Shown: positions 56,772 to 64,000 of the stretch, in pieces
Numbering within the stretch: the first letter of the stretch is position 1
Layout of the letters: each line of letters begins with the position of its first letter
Assembly (NCBI RefSeq): GCF_002863225.1
Contig: NZ_PKEK01000041.1
Span: forward strand, 62,001-126,000
Source of the DNA: Mycobacterium sp.
Lineage (GTDB): Bacteria > Actinomycetota > Actinomycetes > Mycobacteriales > Mycobacteriaceae
DNA length: 64,000 nucleotides
Direction of reading: 5' to 3'
Notes under the pieces: generated by a model
Databases searched by the model: none
Seen by the model: only the letters and a program-made list of their open reading frames with translations
What the model was told of the DNA's origin: nothing
Program-made: the position numbers and the translations under genes

Positions 56772-56994
56772 ATCGGCCGCGCCTAGCAGCGCCGGCCCGT
56801 TGAATTCGCCACATCCGCGTTTTCCAGACGAGAGCAGGACAGCGGAGATGCTACCCAAGTAAACGCGGTTATGTTAGCTGAACGTCTAGAGCGCGGCGCT
56901 GCGCTGCGAAGATAGGCGGCCTGACCCGGGTGTTTCTCGTCGCCCTGTGCAGGACGTTTGGTCCTCTTTCGAGCCGCCAGGGGCAGCGGGACCG

Positions 56995-57306
56995 CTAATG
57001 GCCTGGGGCGTCCGGGCACAAATGGGTGGTTGCCGCGCTGACGAACAAGGTGCCCTGGTTGGTGTGATACGTCTTTTCGACGGCGTCCATCTCATCGAGG
57101 ACGGACGTCCCGCTTCTCAGGTGATTGCACGTCGCGTAGCCCGCCGCGACCTCTTCCGCCGGCGTTTTTCCGGGCAGCGAAACGTGGTTGGTGCTCAATT
57201 CGTCGAGAAACGAGCCGTCGCCGGTGGCACCGGCATTCGGCGCGGACATCACGACAGCTGCGGTCGCCGCCATCGGTAAGACGGCAGCGATGATCAACTT
57301 GTTCAC
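56995..57306 (-). CDS. Secreted DUF732-like small protein
   Basis: The 103-residue protein has a Sec signal peptide (MNKLIIAAVLPMAATAAVVM, cleavage near NAGATGD) and a mature part of about 75 residues with DGSFLDELSTNHVSLPGKTPAEEVAAGYATCNHLRSG and a final CPDAPGH; the two Cys probably pair. The FLxxL and the Cys-containing helix match the DUF732 family that is abundant in mycobacteria and of unknown function. I chose the GTG at 57306 after GAGAGGACC. The shared palindrome lies 103 bases upstream. Confidence 0.85.
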   Translation of the reverse strand: MNKLIIAAVLPMAATAAVVMSAPNAGATGDGSFLDELSTNHVSLPGKTPAEEVAAGYATCNHLRSGTSVLDEMDAVEKTYHTNQGTLFVSAATTHLCPDAPGH

Positions 57307-57379
57307 GACAGGGTCCTCTCGGTAACAGGGAGGCTGCGCGGCCTCGTCCATTCCGGTGGCGATCGGAGTGGCGCGTCGA

Positions 57380-57385
57380 AAACTA
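57380..57385 (-). promoter_or_regulatory. Predicted -10 box of the DUF732 gene
   Basis: On the minus strand TAGTTT (TANNNT) lies 24 nt after palindrome site 3, the same arrangement as at the other two sites. Confidence 0.4.
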
Positions 57386-57409
57386 TCAACGACACGGGTC
57401 CCCTGAAAT

Positions 57410-57423
57410 CAGGGAAATCCCTA
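57410..57423. promoter_or_regulatory. Palindrome CAGGGA-AA-TCCCTA, site 3 of three
   Basis: The inverted repeat lies upstream of the secreted DUF732 gene. It differs from site 1 by one base and from site 2 by one base. Confidence 0.7.
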
Positions 57424-57447
57424 TGTTTTCTCGCGCGACAGCTACCT

Positions 57448-58506
57448 CTACCCCGCGGCGCGCCCGGTGACCGGAGGCAGGTCGGCCAGCGTGACGATTC
57501 CCGGCTTCGCGGCGACGACGGCGGGCACGGCGTTGGTCACCGGCATCGCGGTGTAGATCATCCCCAGACCCATGAATCCGGGCTCGGTCCAGTCTTTCGG
57601 CGGCAGGCAGTGCACCACCGTGCGCATGTTGGGCACACCGAATACCTGGATGACGTGACCGTGTTCGAGGGGCTTGGGCGGTGTCACGTGATTGCCCATG
57701 GTCCAGTTGAACCCGACGCTGACGACGTTGCGTTCTCCCACCCAGCCGCGGTGGTAGCCGAGGACGCTGCCGACGGTGCCGGCCGGAATCTGCATGAAGC
57801 CCAGGTCGGAGTCACCGGTAGCCGCGGTGAACGTGACGTCGAACGTCATCTTGTCCAACTTCGCCCCGATCGCGTCAGCCATCATGGCGGCCGACTCGGC
57901 GAAGACCTCGCTCTCACGCCGGACGTTCTCGGCCAGCCCGGGCGTCTCGGGGTCCTGCGAGAACCCCATCGCGGTCTGGGTCTCCGCCGATTCGTAGGTC
58001 GAGCAGTCCACCGACTCGGTGATACGGATTTCGTCGACGCGCTCGCAGGATCCGCTCAGCGCCATCGCGACCAGGTTGGTCATCCCGGGGTGCGCACCGC
58101 TGCCGAAAATCGTCGAGTTGCCGTGTGCGCAGGCATCGAGAATCCGTTGCCGGTCCTGCGGCGTCTGCTTGCCACCGGTGATCCAGGCGGCGCTGGAGCA
58201 GACGTTAATGCCGGCTTCCAGCAGTCGGACCAATTCGTCGATGTCGGGCCACAAGGGGTTGTAACAACAAGCATCGGGTTGGAGTGCCAACAACGCGTCG
58301 ATGTCGTTGGTGGCGGTGACCCCGGTCGGCTCGGGCCAGCCGGACAGGTCGGCGGCGTCCACTCCGATTTTGTCCTTGCCATGCGCGTAGACGCCGACCA
58401 GTTCCATGTCCGGTCTACCGATGATGGCGTGTAGCGATCGCCGCCCGATGTTGCCGGTGGTCCACTGGATCACGCGAAGCGGATGGCCTGCGGTGTCAGC
58501 GCTCAT
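57448..58506 (-). CDS. Dihydrodipicolinate-reductase-like NAD(P)-binding oxidoreductase
   Basis: The 352-residue protein begins LRVIQWTTGNIGRRSLHAIIG, a Rossmann motif, and has VGVYAHGKDKIGVDAADL and GSGAHPGMTNLVAMALSGSCERVDEIRITESVD. This is the mycobacterial family annotated as dihydrodipicolinate reductase-like (similar to 2,4-diaminopentanoate dehydrogenase); it is not the lysine enzyme DapB. The substrate is unknown, though such genes often sit in lipid or steroid catabolic regions. I chose the ATG at 58506, with GAGGAG seven bases upstream, over ATGs at 58539 and 58584. A TTGAAC inverted repeat lies just upstream. Confidence 0.82.
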   Translation of the reverse strand: MSADTAGHPLRVIQWTTGNIGRRSLHAIIGRPDMELVGVYAHGKDKIGVDAADLSGWPEPTGVTATNDIDALLALQPDACCYNPLWPDIDELVRLLEAGINVCSSAAWITGGKQTPQDRQRILDACAHGNSTIFGSGAHPGMTNLVAMALSGSCERVDEIRITESVDCSTYESAETQTAMGFSQDPETPGLAENVRRESEVFAESAAMMADAIGAKLDKMTFDVTFTAATGDSDLGFMQIPAGTVGSVLGYHRGWVGERNVVSVGFNWTMGNHVTPPKPLEHGHVIQVFGVPNMRTVVHCLPPKDWTEPGFMGLGMIYTAMPVTNAVPAVVAAKPGIVTLADLPPVTGRAAG

Positions 58507-58529
58507 CAGGGGCTCCTCTGCCGGTGTGA

Positions 58530-58548
58530 TTGAACTCATTATGTTCAA
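58530..58548. promoter_or_regulatory. Inverted repeat TTGAAC-N7-GTTCAA
   Basis: The perfect 6-bp arms lie 24-42 bases upstream of the oxidoreductase ATG. The same half-site recurs at 58700-58756 in front of the divergent StrR-like gene, so a shared regulator is possible. Confidence 0.5.
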
Positions 58549-58995
58549 CCCTGCCGATCGGCGCGGGAGCCGGGCGCCTCTCACCCAGAGTTAATTTTGC
58601 CGTGATCGATAATTTGGCGACCGTCTGTCGCAACGAGCGCGCCAACTCTGTTCTGAGCGGCCGCCGGCCAGCTGCGGGCAGCAGCACGGAGCAACCGTAT
58701 TCAACACCTGTCAATGCCCGCCGGACGTGCTCAAACGCATTGAACAAGCGTTGAACTTGTAGCGAAAAATGCACTGCCGCAAGCGATGGAGGCGCGTTGT
58801 TCGGCCCGTGGCGGTCAGTGAGCATTTGTTTACTGAATTTGGCTCAGCAAGTTGACAAGCCACCTTCGCCGTTCTTACTCTTAAGTAACCTACGCCCGGG
58901 TAAGTTGTTCGAGCCACCGGAAGGGGTCGGATCACATGGCCACACAGCAAACTTGCAGTGAAAGACGGCCGAGAAGATAACTCGGGGCCGATCGG
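58549..58995. other. Intergenic region between divergent oxidoreductase and StrR-like genes
   Basis: This region contains no supported gene. It holds three half-sites, TTCAAC (58700-58705), TTGAAC (58740-58745) and TTGAAC (58751-58756); the last two are 11 bp apart, one helical turn, in direct orientation. A promoter candidate for the plus-strand gene follows at 58852-58881. Confidence 0.4.
58852..58881 (+). promoter_or_regulatory. Predicted promoter of the StrR/ParB-like regulator
   Basis: A perfect TTGACA (58852-58857), an 18-nt spacer and TACTCT (58876-58881) form a housekeeping-type promoter. The leader would be about 105 nt. Confidence 0.5.
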
Positions 58996-60096
58996 ATGGC
59001 GCAACTACACGAGAGCAGTGCACGGATCATCGGCGAGGCCGACATGATCTCTGTTCCACTACCTGCTTACGGTCAACTCGATCCGCTGTCGGCCTGCGCG
59101 GTCGAGGAATGGGTGCGGCGGGGGAGCATGCTGCCGGTGGAGAACGTCCCGGTCGCCTCGATCCGCAACTCCTACACCCCTCGGAAGAACAAGGCCAACG
59201 AGAGCCACGTTCAGGTGCTGGCGCAGTCGCCACTACCCCTGCCGCCGATTGTGGTCCATCGGGACTCGATGCGGGTGATCGACGGCGTGCACCGACTCCG
59301 CGCCACCGAGCTGCGCGGCCACAGCACAATTGCGGCACGGCTGTTCGAAGGCAATGACGCCGAGGCATTCGCGCTCGCCGTGCATTTGAATGTCACGCAC
59401 GGGCTGCCATTGACGCTTTCAGAGCGCAAAGCCGCCGCGCAAAGGGTCCTGCGATCTTACCCGCATTGGTCAGACCGGTCTATCGGGTTGATCGCCGGGG
59501 TCTCGAACAAGACGGTCGGAAAACTACGCGGGTGTACAACCGAGGAAATATCCCAGTTGAACCCCCGACTGGGCCGCGATGGAAAGATTCGACCGGTGAG
59601 CCCGGCTAACGGCCGTCGTCGTGCCGCTGAATTCCTTTCCTTGAATCCCCGCGCCTCGCTCCGTAAAATCGCACGCAAGGCAGGTGTCTCGGTGACGACA
59701 GCGCGAGATGTTCGTCAGCGTGTGGGCAAGGGCGAGAGTCCGCTGCCCGACAACCTCGCCAAGAGGGTGGCGGCAGCAGCGACGCCGACTGTGGAAAGCG
59801 CAGTCCCGGAACTCGCCGACGCGCGCGTCCCGACGCGCACCGGTTCACGGATGGTTCCAGAAGGCCGCGGTCGCGATCTGCTGCAGCGGCTGCGAAACGA
59901 CCCTTCGGTCCGATCGTCCGAGCGGGGGCGGGCGCTACTGCGGCTGCTGTCGACGGTCGTGGTCGCGATCAGTGCGTGCAACGAGTTCGCCGAAGCCGTG
60001 CCGAGCCATTGTTCGGGCACGTTCGCGGAAATCGCGCGGAAGAATGCGCGCGCCTGGCAGGAGATCGCGGACAAGTTCGAGTCCAACGCAAACTGA
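58996..60096 (+). CDS. StrR-like transcriptional regulator with ParB/Srx N-terminal domain
   Basis: The 366-residue protein has a ParB-type domain (about residues 45-135: PVASIRNSYTPRKNK, then PPIVVHRDSMRVIDGVHRLRATEL, the ParB box), a first helix-turn-helix (WSDRSIGLIAGVSNKTVGKLR, about 157-177) and a second (ASLRKIARKAGVSVTTARDVRQRV, about 218-241). This is the layout of pathway-specific activators such as StrR rather than a chromosome-partition ParB; no parA or parS is present. It is next to, and convergent with, the lipid cassette at 60-64 kb and may control it. The ATG at 58996 lacks a strong ribosome-binding site. Confidence 0.85.
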   Translation: MAQLHESSARIIGEADMISVPLPAYGQLDPLSACAVEEWVRRGSMLPVENVPVASIRNSYTPRKNKANESHVQVLAQSPLPLPPIVVHRDSMRVIDGVHRLRATELRGHSTIAARLFEGNDAEAFALAVHLNVTHGLPLTLSERKAAAQRVLRSYPHWSDRSIGLIAGVSNKTVGKLRGCTTEEISQLNPRLGRDGKIRPVSPANGRRRAAEFLSLNPRASLRKIARKAGVSVTTARDVRQRVGKGESPLPDNLAKRVAAAATPTVESAVPELADARVPTRTGSRMVPEGRGRDLLQRLRNDPSVRSSERGRALLRLLSTVVVAISACNEFAEAVPSHCSGTFAEIARKNARAWQEIADKFESNAN

Positions 60097-60137
60097 ATCA
60101 ATCTGAGCGCAAACAGTTTTCGCGCTATGGGTGAAGC

Positions 60138-60788
60138 TCAGAGTCCCGCGACGCCGGCGACCACGAACGCGCCGCCGACCATCGCCAGCAGTATCGCCAC
60201 ATCCCGTCGCCGACGCGACCGGATCCACTCGTGCAGAGCCGCGACCGCCTTGGCGGTCGGCTTGGGCGCCAAGAGATAGGCCAGCAGCGGAATCTCGACG
60301 AGCGCGAAGGCCACCACGTTGAATGCCACCAGCACGGCCACTTGGGTGAGCGCGGCCGCTCCGGAGGCCAGGATCACCGCCAGCGCAGCCAGATAGTCGA
60401 CCGACGGCAACGCGATGCTGAGGCCGGCGATCCCGGCCACCGACAACGAGTCTCCCTTCAGCAGCCTGGCAGCCGGACTGGCCAACTGGGCCGGCCGCGG
60501 ACCCAGTCGCCCGAAGAGGTCGATGGCGACTACGGCGGCGAAGGCCAGTATGACCAGCCCAACCAGAACTTGGACCCGGGGCACCGTGACAAAAGACGTT
60601 CCGAGCAGAATGCGCCGGAATACGAATAGCACAATCAGTCCGACGGTCGTCCCCATCGCGAATCCGCCACACAAAAATGCGAATAGCTGACGCGCGGGTC
60701 GCGGCCTATTCAGCATGACCACCGTCATGCCGATGCGAAATGGTTCAACGCTGACGGCAAGCGCCATTATCAGGACAGTCGCCAGCAT
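60138..60788 (-). CDS. GAP/Sap-family membrane protein for lipid export
   Basis: The 216-residue protein has six hydrophobic helices and the family's opening (VLIMALAVSVEPFRIGMTVVMLNRPRPARQLFAFLCGGFAMG). Gap and Sap proteins are small membrane proteins needed to move glycopeptidolipids and sulfolipid-1 to the surface, and they are encoded beside the matching mmpL and fadD genes, as here. It is the last gene of the minus-strand lipid operon, 34 bases after fadD. Confidence 0.88.
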   Translation of the reverse strand: MLATVLIMALAVSVEPFRIGMTVVMLNRPRPARQLFAFLCGGFAMGTTVGLIVLFVFRRILLGTSFVTVPRVQVLVGLVILAFAAVVAIDLFGRLGPRPAQLASPAARLLKGDSLSVAGIAGLSIALPSVDYLAALAVILASGAAALTQVAVLVAFNVVAFALVEIPLLAYLLAPKPTAKAVAALHEWIRSRRRRDVAILLAMVGGAFVVAGVAGL

Positions 60789-60822
60789 GAGTTTGATTGT
60801 GGTGGTGCGACCCTCGGCGGGG

Positions 60823-62559
60823 CTAGGCGTCCAACCGGGCGAATTGGCTCTGCCGGTACAGCTCGACGCAGGCTTGGCGGCGGATTTTGCCGCTGGTGGT
60901 GGTGGGTATGGAGCCGGCGGGGACCAGGACGACGTCGCCGACGTTGAGGCCGTGGGCGTTGGAGATGGCGGCGGTGACGTTGCTGCGGACCCCGCTGAGT
61001 CGGTGTCGCAGTTCTTCGCCGGCTTCGCCGCGTTTCTTTTTGACCTCGATGACGGTGACCAGTTGTTCGGTGCTGTCGACCTGGACGGAGATGGCGGCGA
61101 CGCGGCCGTGGGCGACTTGTTGAACGGTGGCTTCGATGTCTTCGGGGTAGTGGTTGCGGCCGCGGATGATCAGCAAATCTTTGATGCGGCCGACGATGAA
61201 CAGCTCGCCCTGGTGGATGAAGCCGAGGTCGCCGGTGCGCAGCCAGGGACCGGCGGGGGTGCCGGGGGAGGGATCGACCAGTGTCGCGCCGAAGCAGGTC
61301 TGCTCGGCGGGGGGTTTGTTCCAGTAACCCTCGGCGACGTTGTCGCCGTGCACCCAGATCTCGCCGATCAGGTCGGGGTCGCATTCGCGGTAGGTCTCGC
61401 TGTCGACGATGCGCAGCAGCGGTGAGTGTGGGACGCGGTAGCTGACCAGGGCCGAGCCGCTGCCGGCGGGGCACCGCTCGACGCGGCCGACGCCGAGTTC
61501 GCCGACGTCGAAGTTCTTGGTCGGTTCTTCTTCGCTCCAGGTGCCGGTGGCCACGAACACGGTGGCTTCGGCCAGCCCGTAGGAGGGGCGCATCATGTGG
61601 TCGCGGAAGTTGAAGTGGGAGAAGCGGTCCACGAAGCGTTGCAGGGTGGCCGGCTCGACTCGTTCGGCGCCGCTGATGATGCCGAGCACCCCGCCCAGGT
61701 CGAGCCCGGCCAGGTCGGCATCGGTGGTGTTACGGGCGGCCAGATCGAACGCGAAGTTGGGCGCCGAGGACCACGCGTGGGTGTTCTCCGCCAGCGCCCG
61801 CACCCAGCGGGCTGGACGCTCCAGGAACCCGACCGGGCTGGTCAGCTGCGCGTGATAGCCACCCAGGATCGGCGCGCACACCCCCAACACCAAACCCATG
61901 TCGTGATAAAACGGCAACCACGACACGATCGTCGAAGCGGGCGGCACCTTGGAGTTCGCGAAAAAGCTCTGCATGAGCTGCTCGAAATTCACCGTCAGAT
62001 TGCGGTGCGACATCATCACGCCGGTCGGCACCCGCGTCGAACCGGAGCTGTACTGCAGGTAGGCGGTCTCCGGCACCTCGGCCAGGGCGAGGCTGGGACC
62101 GTCGGTGGCATCGATGTTCAACGAGTCGATCGCGACGATCTTCGGCGCGGTGTCCATGCGTGACTGATCGACGTAGTCGCCGACGTCTTCTGCCGCCGAG
62201 GACGTCGTCAGCACCACCGATGGCGCGGTATCGGCGAACACCGCGCCCACCCGGTCATAACTCGAACCGCGATGCGGCAGCGGAAGCGGGACCGCGATCA
62301 TCCCGGCCTGCATCGCGCCCAGGAATGCCCGAATGTAGTCCAGACCCTGCGGGGCCAGAATGACCGCCCGATCGCCGGTCGATCCGTGGGCCCGGATTTC
62401 GCGCGCCACGTTCAGCGTCTGACGAGACAGCTGCGACCACGTCAGACTCTCGGCGACGCCGGCGTAGTCCTTCTCGTAATCGGTGAACGTGAACGCGACG
62501 TCGTTGGGACGCATGCTGGCACGCCCGTGGAGCATCGAGAGGATCGTCGATTGAGGCAT
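60823..62559 (-). CDS. Long-chain fatty-acyl-AMP ligase (FadD23/FadD21-like)
   Basis: The 578-residue adenylating enzyme activates a fatty acid as acyl-AMP and hands it to a polyketide synthase. Motifs are the ATP-binding LQYSSGSTRVPTGVMMSHRNL (quoted in part; about residues 167-187), PSYGLAEATVF, LRTGDLGFIHQGELFIVGRIKDLLIIRGRNHYPEDIE and a final TTTSGKIRRQACV with the Lys of adenylation. The size and the PE-PPE neighbour match FAAL enzymes of acyl-trehalose loci (sulfolipid, PAT or trehalose polyphleates). The ATG at 62559 is clear. The polyketide synthase itself is not in the window. Confidence 0.9.
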   Translation of the reverse strand: MPQSTILSMLHGRASMRPNDVAFTFTDYEKDYAGVAESLTWSQLSRQTLNVAREIRAHGSTGDRAVILAPQGLDYIRAFLGAMQAGMIAVPLPLPHRGSSYDRVGAVFADTAPSVVLTTSSAAEDVGDYVDQSRMDTAPKIVAIDSLNIDATDGPSLALAEVPETAYLQYSSGSTRVPTGVMMSHRNLTVNFEQLMQSFFANSKVPPASTIVSWLPFYHDMGLVLGVCAPILGGYHAQLTSPVGFLERPARWVRALAENTHAWSSAPNFAFDLAARNTTDADLAGLDLGGVLGIISGAERVEPATLQRFVDRFSHFNFRDHMMRPSYGLAEATVFVATGTWSEEEPTKNFDVGELGVGRVERCPAGSGSALVSYRVPHSPLLRIVDSETYRECDPDLIGEIWVHGDNVAEGYWNKPPAEQTCFGATLVDPSPGTPAGPWLRTGDLGFIHQGELFIVGRIKDLLIIRGRNHYPEDIEATVQQVAHGRVAAISVQVDSTEQLVTVIEVKKKRGEAGEELRHRLSGVRSNVTAAISNAHGLNVGDVVLVPAGSIPTTTSGKIRRQACVELYRQSQFARLDA

Positions 62560-62604
62560 ATTTCGTCCGTACTGGTAGTCGATTTAAGGGCCCGGACTCA
62601 ACGG

Positions 62605-63747
62605 TCAGCTTCCCGATTCGCTTGCGCCGTGCGACAGCACCGACAAGGCACCGCTGAGGGCCTGCGATAACGGATCGGCACCGCCGCCGAATGTGGCTTG
62701 GTTCGTCGGAGCGGTGACCACTGCCGGGTCAAAACCGTGCACCGGGTCCACCTGAACCGGCGCCGTCGCCGGATCGTCGTTCCTAATGTAGCCCGCATTT
62801 ACACGGGGGATAAGTATCGCGTCGAGCTTGTTGAGCGTGTCTTCGGGAATACCGATGTACTTCAAAGGCATGACCAGCGGAAGATGCTGCTCCGGGACCA
62901 TGATCGTGGTGTCTTTGGCGCCCCGCGCATTGATGGTTGTCCGGATGTTTCCGGGCGGCACCATGCTCGCGTTGGTGAATGCCACCGCTGTGTGACCAGT
63001 GGCCAGGCCCAACAGGGTGTTGGCGAAAGCGAACATGTTGTCCGGGCGGTCCGGGAAGTCGGCGATCGAGTCGTAGGCGGCCACGAACCGGTTGGTGTCG
63101 AACTGGCTGACGTATTCCGGGGGCATGGTGTAGTCGAGCGCCGGGACGACGCTGCCGACCGGGAACGTCGCCCGGAGGAAGCTCTGGCCGAAGGCATGCC
63201 TGCCGATCGGGTCACCGAAGGTGGCGAAGTTCAGCGTGTTGGGCGGGGGAGCGTCCGGGGCCGAAGCCAGCCGGGATTGTTCACCGTCGACCACGAATCC
63301 ACCCTCGGACAGGCCGATGGCCGTACCGGGCCGACCGGTGGTGCGGATTGCCCCGTCGAGGTTGTCGACACCGACGTCGACTGACTCGCCGACGCTCTGG
63401 CCGTCCAGGCCGACGCCCGGGAACTGCTTGTCGATGTTGTTGATTTCGCCGCGGAGGCCCGGGAACAGCCGCGCGAGCACGTGGCCCTGGACCTGGCCGG
63501 CGGGGTAGCGGACGATTTGCCGCTGTTGGCCGGGGAACCACTCCGCGCCTTCCATGCGGATGTAGTTGTCGTACGGGACACCCAGAACGTGCGCGCCACC
63601 GAGGGCGTAGGCGGTCTGGTCGCCGGGCGCTCCCGGGGTCGGCGGGCCGCTGATCTCCGGGCCGTCGGCCCCAGCGGTCCCGACGCCGAAACACCCTGTG
63701 GCACCGACGGTTACCAGTGCCGATACTCCTGCAAGAAGCTTCTTCAT
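62605..63747 (-). CDS. Chp2-type PE-PPE domain acyltransferase
   Basis: The 380-residue protein has an N-terminal signal or anchor ([20 protein letters not shown]) followed by a PE-PPE alpha/beta-hydrolase domain with Ser147 in GLSEGG and conserved [15 protein letters not shown] and [14 protein letters not shown]. Proteins of this kind next to fadD and mmpL10 (Rv1184c/Chp2, or PE of the trehalose polyphleate locus) move acyl chains between trehalose lipids outside the membrane. I chose the ATG at 63747, preceded by GGGGTAGG; a Cys at residue 19 is near a weak lipobox but not convincing. It lies between fadD and mmpL in one operon. Confidence 0.88.
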   Translation of the reverse strand: MKKLLAGVSALVTVGATGCFGVGTAGADGPEISGPPTPGAPGDQTAYALGGAHVLGVPYDNYIRMEGAEWFPGQQRQIVRYPAGQVQGHVLARLFPGLRGEINNIDKQFPGVGLDGQSVGESVDVGVDNLDGAIRTTGRPGTAIGLSEGGFVVDGEQSRLASAPDAPPPNTLNFATFGDPIGRHAFGQSFLRATFPVGSVVPALDYTMPPEYVSQFDTNRFVAAYDSIADFPDRPDNMFAFANTLLGLATGHTAVAFTNASMVPPGNIRTTINARGAKDTTIMVPEQHLPLVMPLKYIGIPEDTLNKLDAILIPRVNAGYIRNDDPATAPVQVDPVHGFDPAVVTAPTNQATFGGGADPLSQALSGALSVLSHGASESGS

Positions 63748-63804
63748 ACCTACCCCTGACCACGTGGGTGCGTGTCGTAGTTTCACATACATATCGGATG
63801 CGCG

Positions 63805-64000
63805 CTAACTCGTCTGCGCCTGGCTCAGGCCGGCTGCCGGCCTGCGTCGGCCCGGCCGCGAGGGCCACCAGTTGGCCTGACCCATCAGCGCCGCGATGGC
63901 GGGAACCGTGATGGTTCGAACCAGGAACGTGTCGAGCAGAATGCCGACGCCGATCACGACACCGCCCTGAACCACTGTGCCGATGCTGGAGAACAGCAAG
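63805..64000 (-). CDS. MmpL-family transporter, C-terminal end only
   Basis: This frame enters from the right edge and encodes the last 65 residues of an MmpL transporter: [33 protein letters not shown] is the final helix and the conserved region after it. By position it should be the MmpL10-like exporter of the acyl-trehalose cassette whose other members follow downstream. The cut is made by the window, not by a mutation. Confidence 0.85.
   Translation of the reverse strand, partial: LLFSSIGTVVQGGVVIGVGILLDTFLVRTITVPAIAALMGQANWWPSRPGRRRPAAGLSQAQTS

Noticed and set aside
58996..60096. Plasmid or chromosome partition ParB
   Set aside because: No parA, no parS-like 16-bp palindromes and no replication gene are nearby; the domain order fits StrR-type regulators.

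Overview
The window is high-GC actinobacterial DNA and almost certainly comes from a mycobacterium other than M. tuberculosis. It carries two PPE genes, MmpS/MmpL transporters, RpfE, the methylglucose-lipopolysaccharide genes gpgP and octT, a Chp2-type PE-PPE acyltransferase beside a FadD and a Gap protein, and a backbone gene order that (from memory) matches the M. tuberculosis stretch Rv2455c to Rv2417c. Locus-tag comparisons here are recalled, not searched.

Layout. 1-5.1 kb: korA-korB (2-oxoglutarate:ferredoxin oxidoreductase), a MobA-like protein with a ruined signature motif, and rpfE with an added Pro/Ala repeat. 5.2-20.7 kb: an S9 peptidase, a saccharopine-dehydrogenase-like protein, a DUF937 protein, valS-folC-DUF4233-ndk, rne, rplU-rpmA, obg-proB. 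20.7-26.4 kb: an accessory block with a TetR regulator divergent from a frameshifted cytochrome P450, a sirtuin and two PPE genes. 26.4-28.5 kb: nadE. 28.5-36.2 kb: an accessory eight-gene cluster of two divergent arms (membrane protein, small membrane protein, cytochrome b-molybdopterin fusion, methyltransferase // beta-propeller lipoprotein, epimerase, GT2, DUF2064) that looks like an uncharacterised envelope glycoconjugate or sugar-oxidation system. 36.2-48.9 kb: backbone again, with rbsK, a cyclase-like sensor plus a cyclic-nucleotide-gated MscS-type channel, proA, a MoxR/VWA pair, a secreted PE-PPE hydrolase, nadD-rsfS-gpgP-octT-degV.

48.9-58.5 kb: mmpL/mmpS, then a large LuxR-type ATPase regulator surrounded by three small genes. 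Each small gene has the same palindrome, YAGGGAWWTCCCTA, upstream, and in each case it lies 23-25 nt upstream of a TANNNT -10 box. I regard this as the best candidate for an undescribed local regulon.

58.5-64 kb: a StrR/ParB-like regulator, with repeated TTGAAC elements upstream, next to a lipid assembly/export cassette (gap, fadD, PE-PPE acyltransferase, mmpL) that runs off the right edge.

Several genes (valS, ndk, sir2, rbsK, proA, nadD and the small gene at 53.9 kb) have TANNNT 6-8 nt before the start codon and are predicted to be leaderless. No tRNA, rRNA, CRISPR array or insertion sequence was found.
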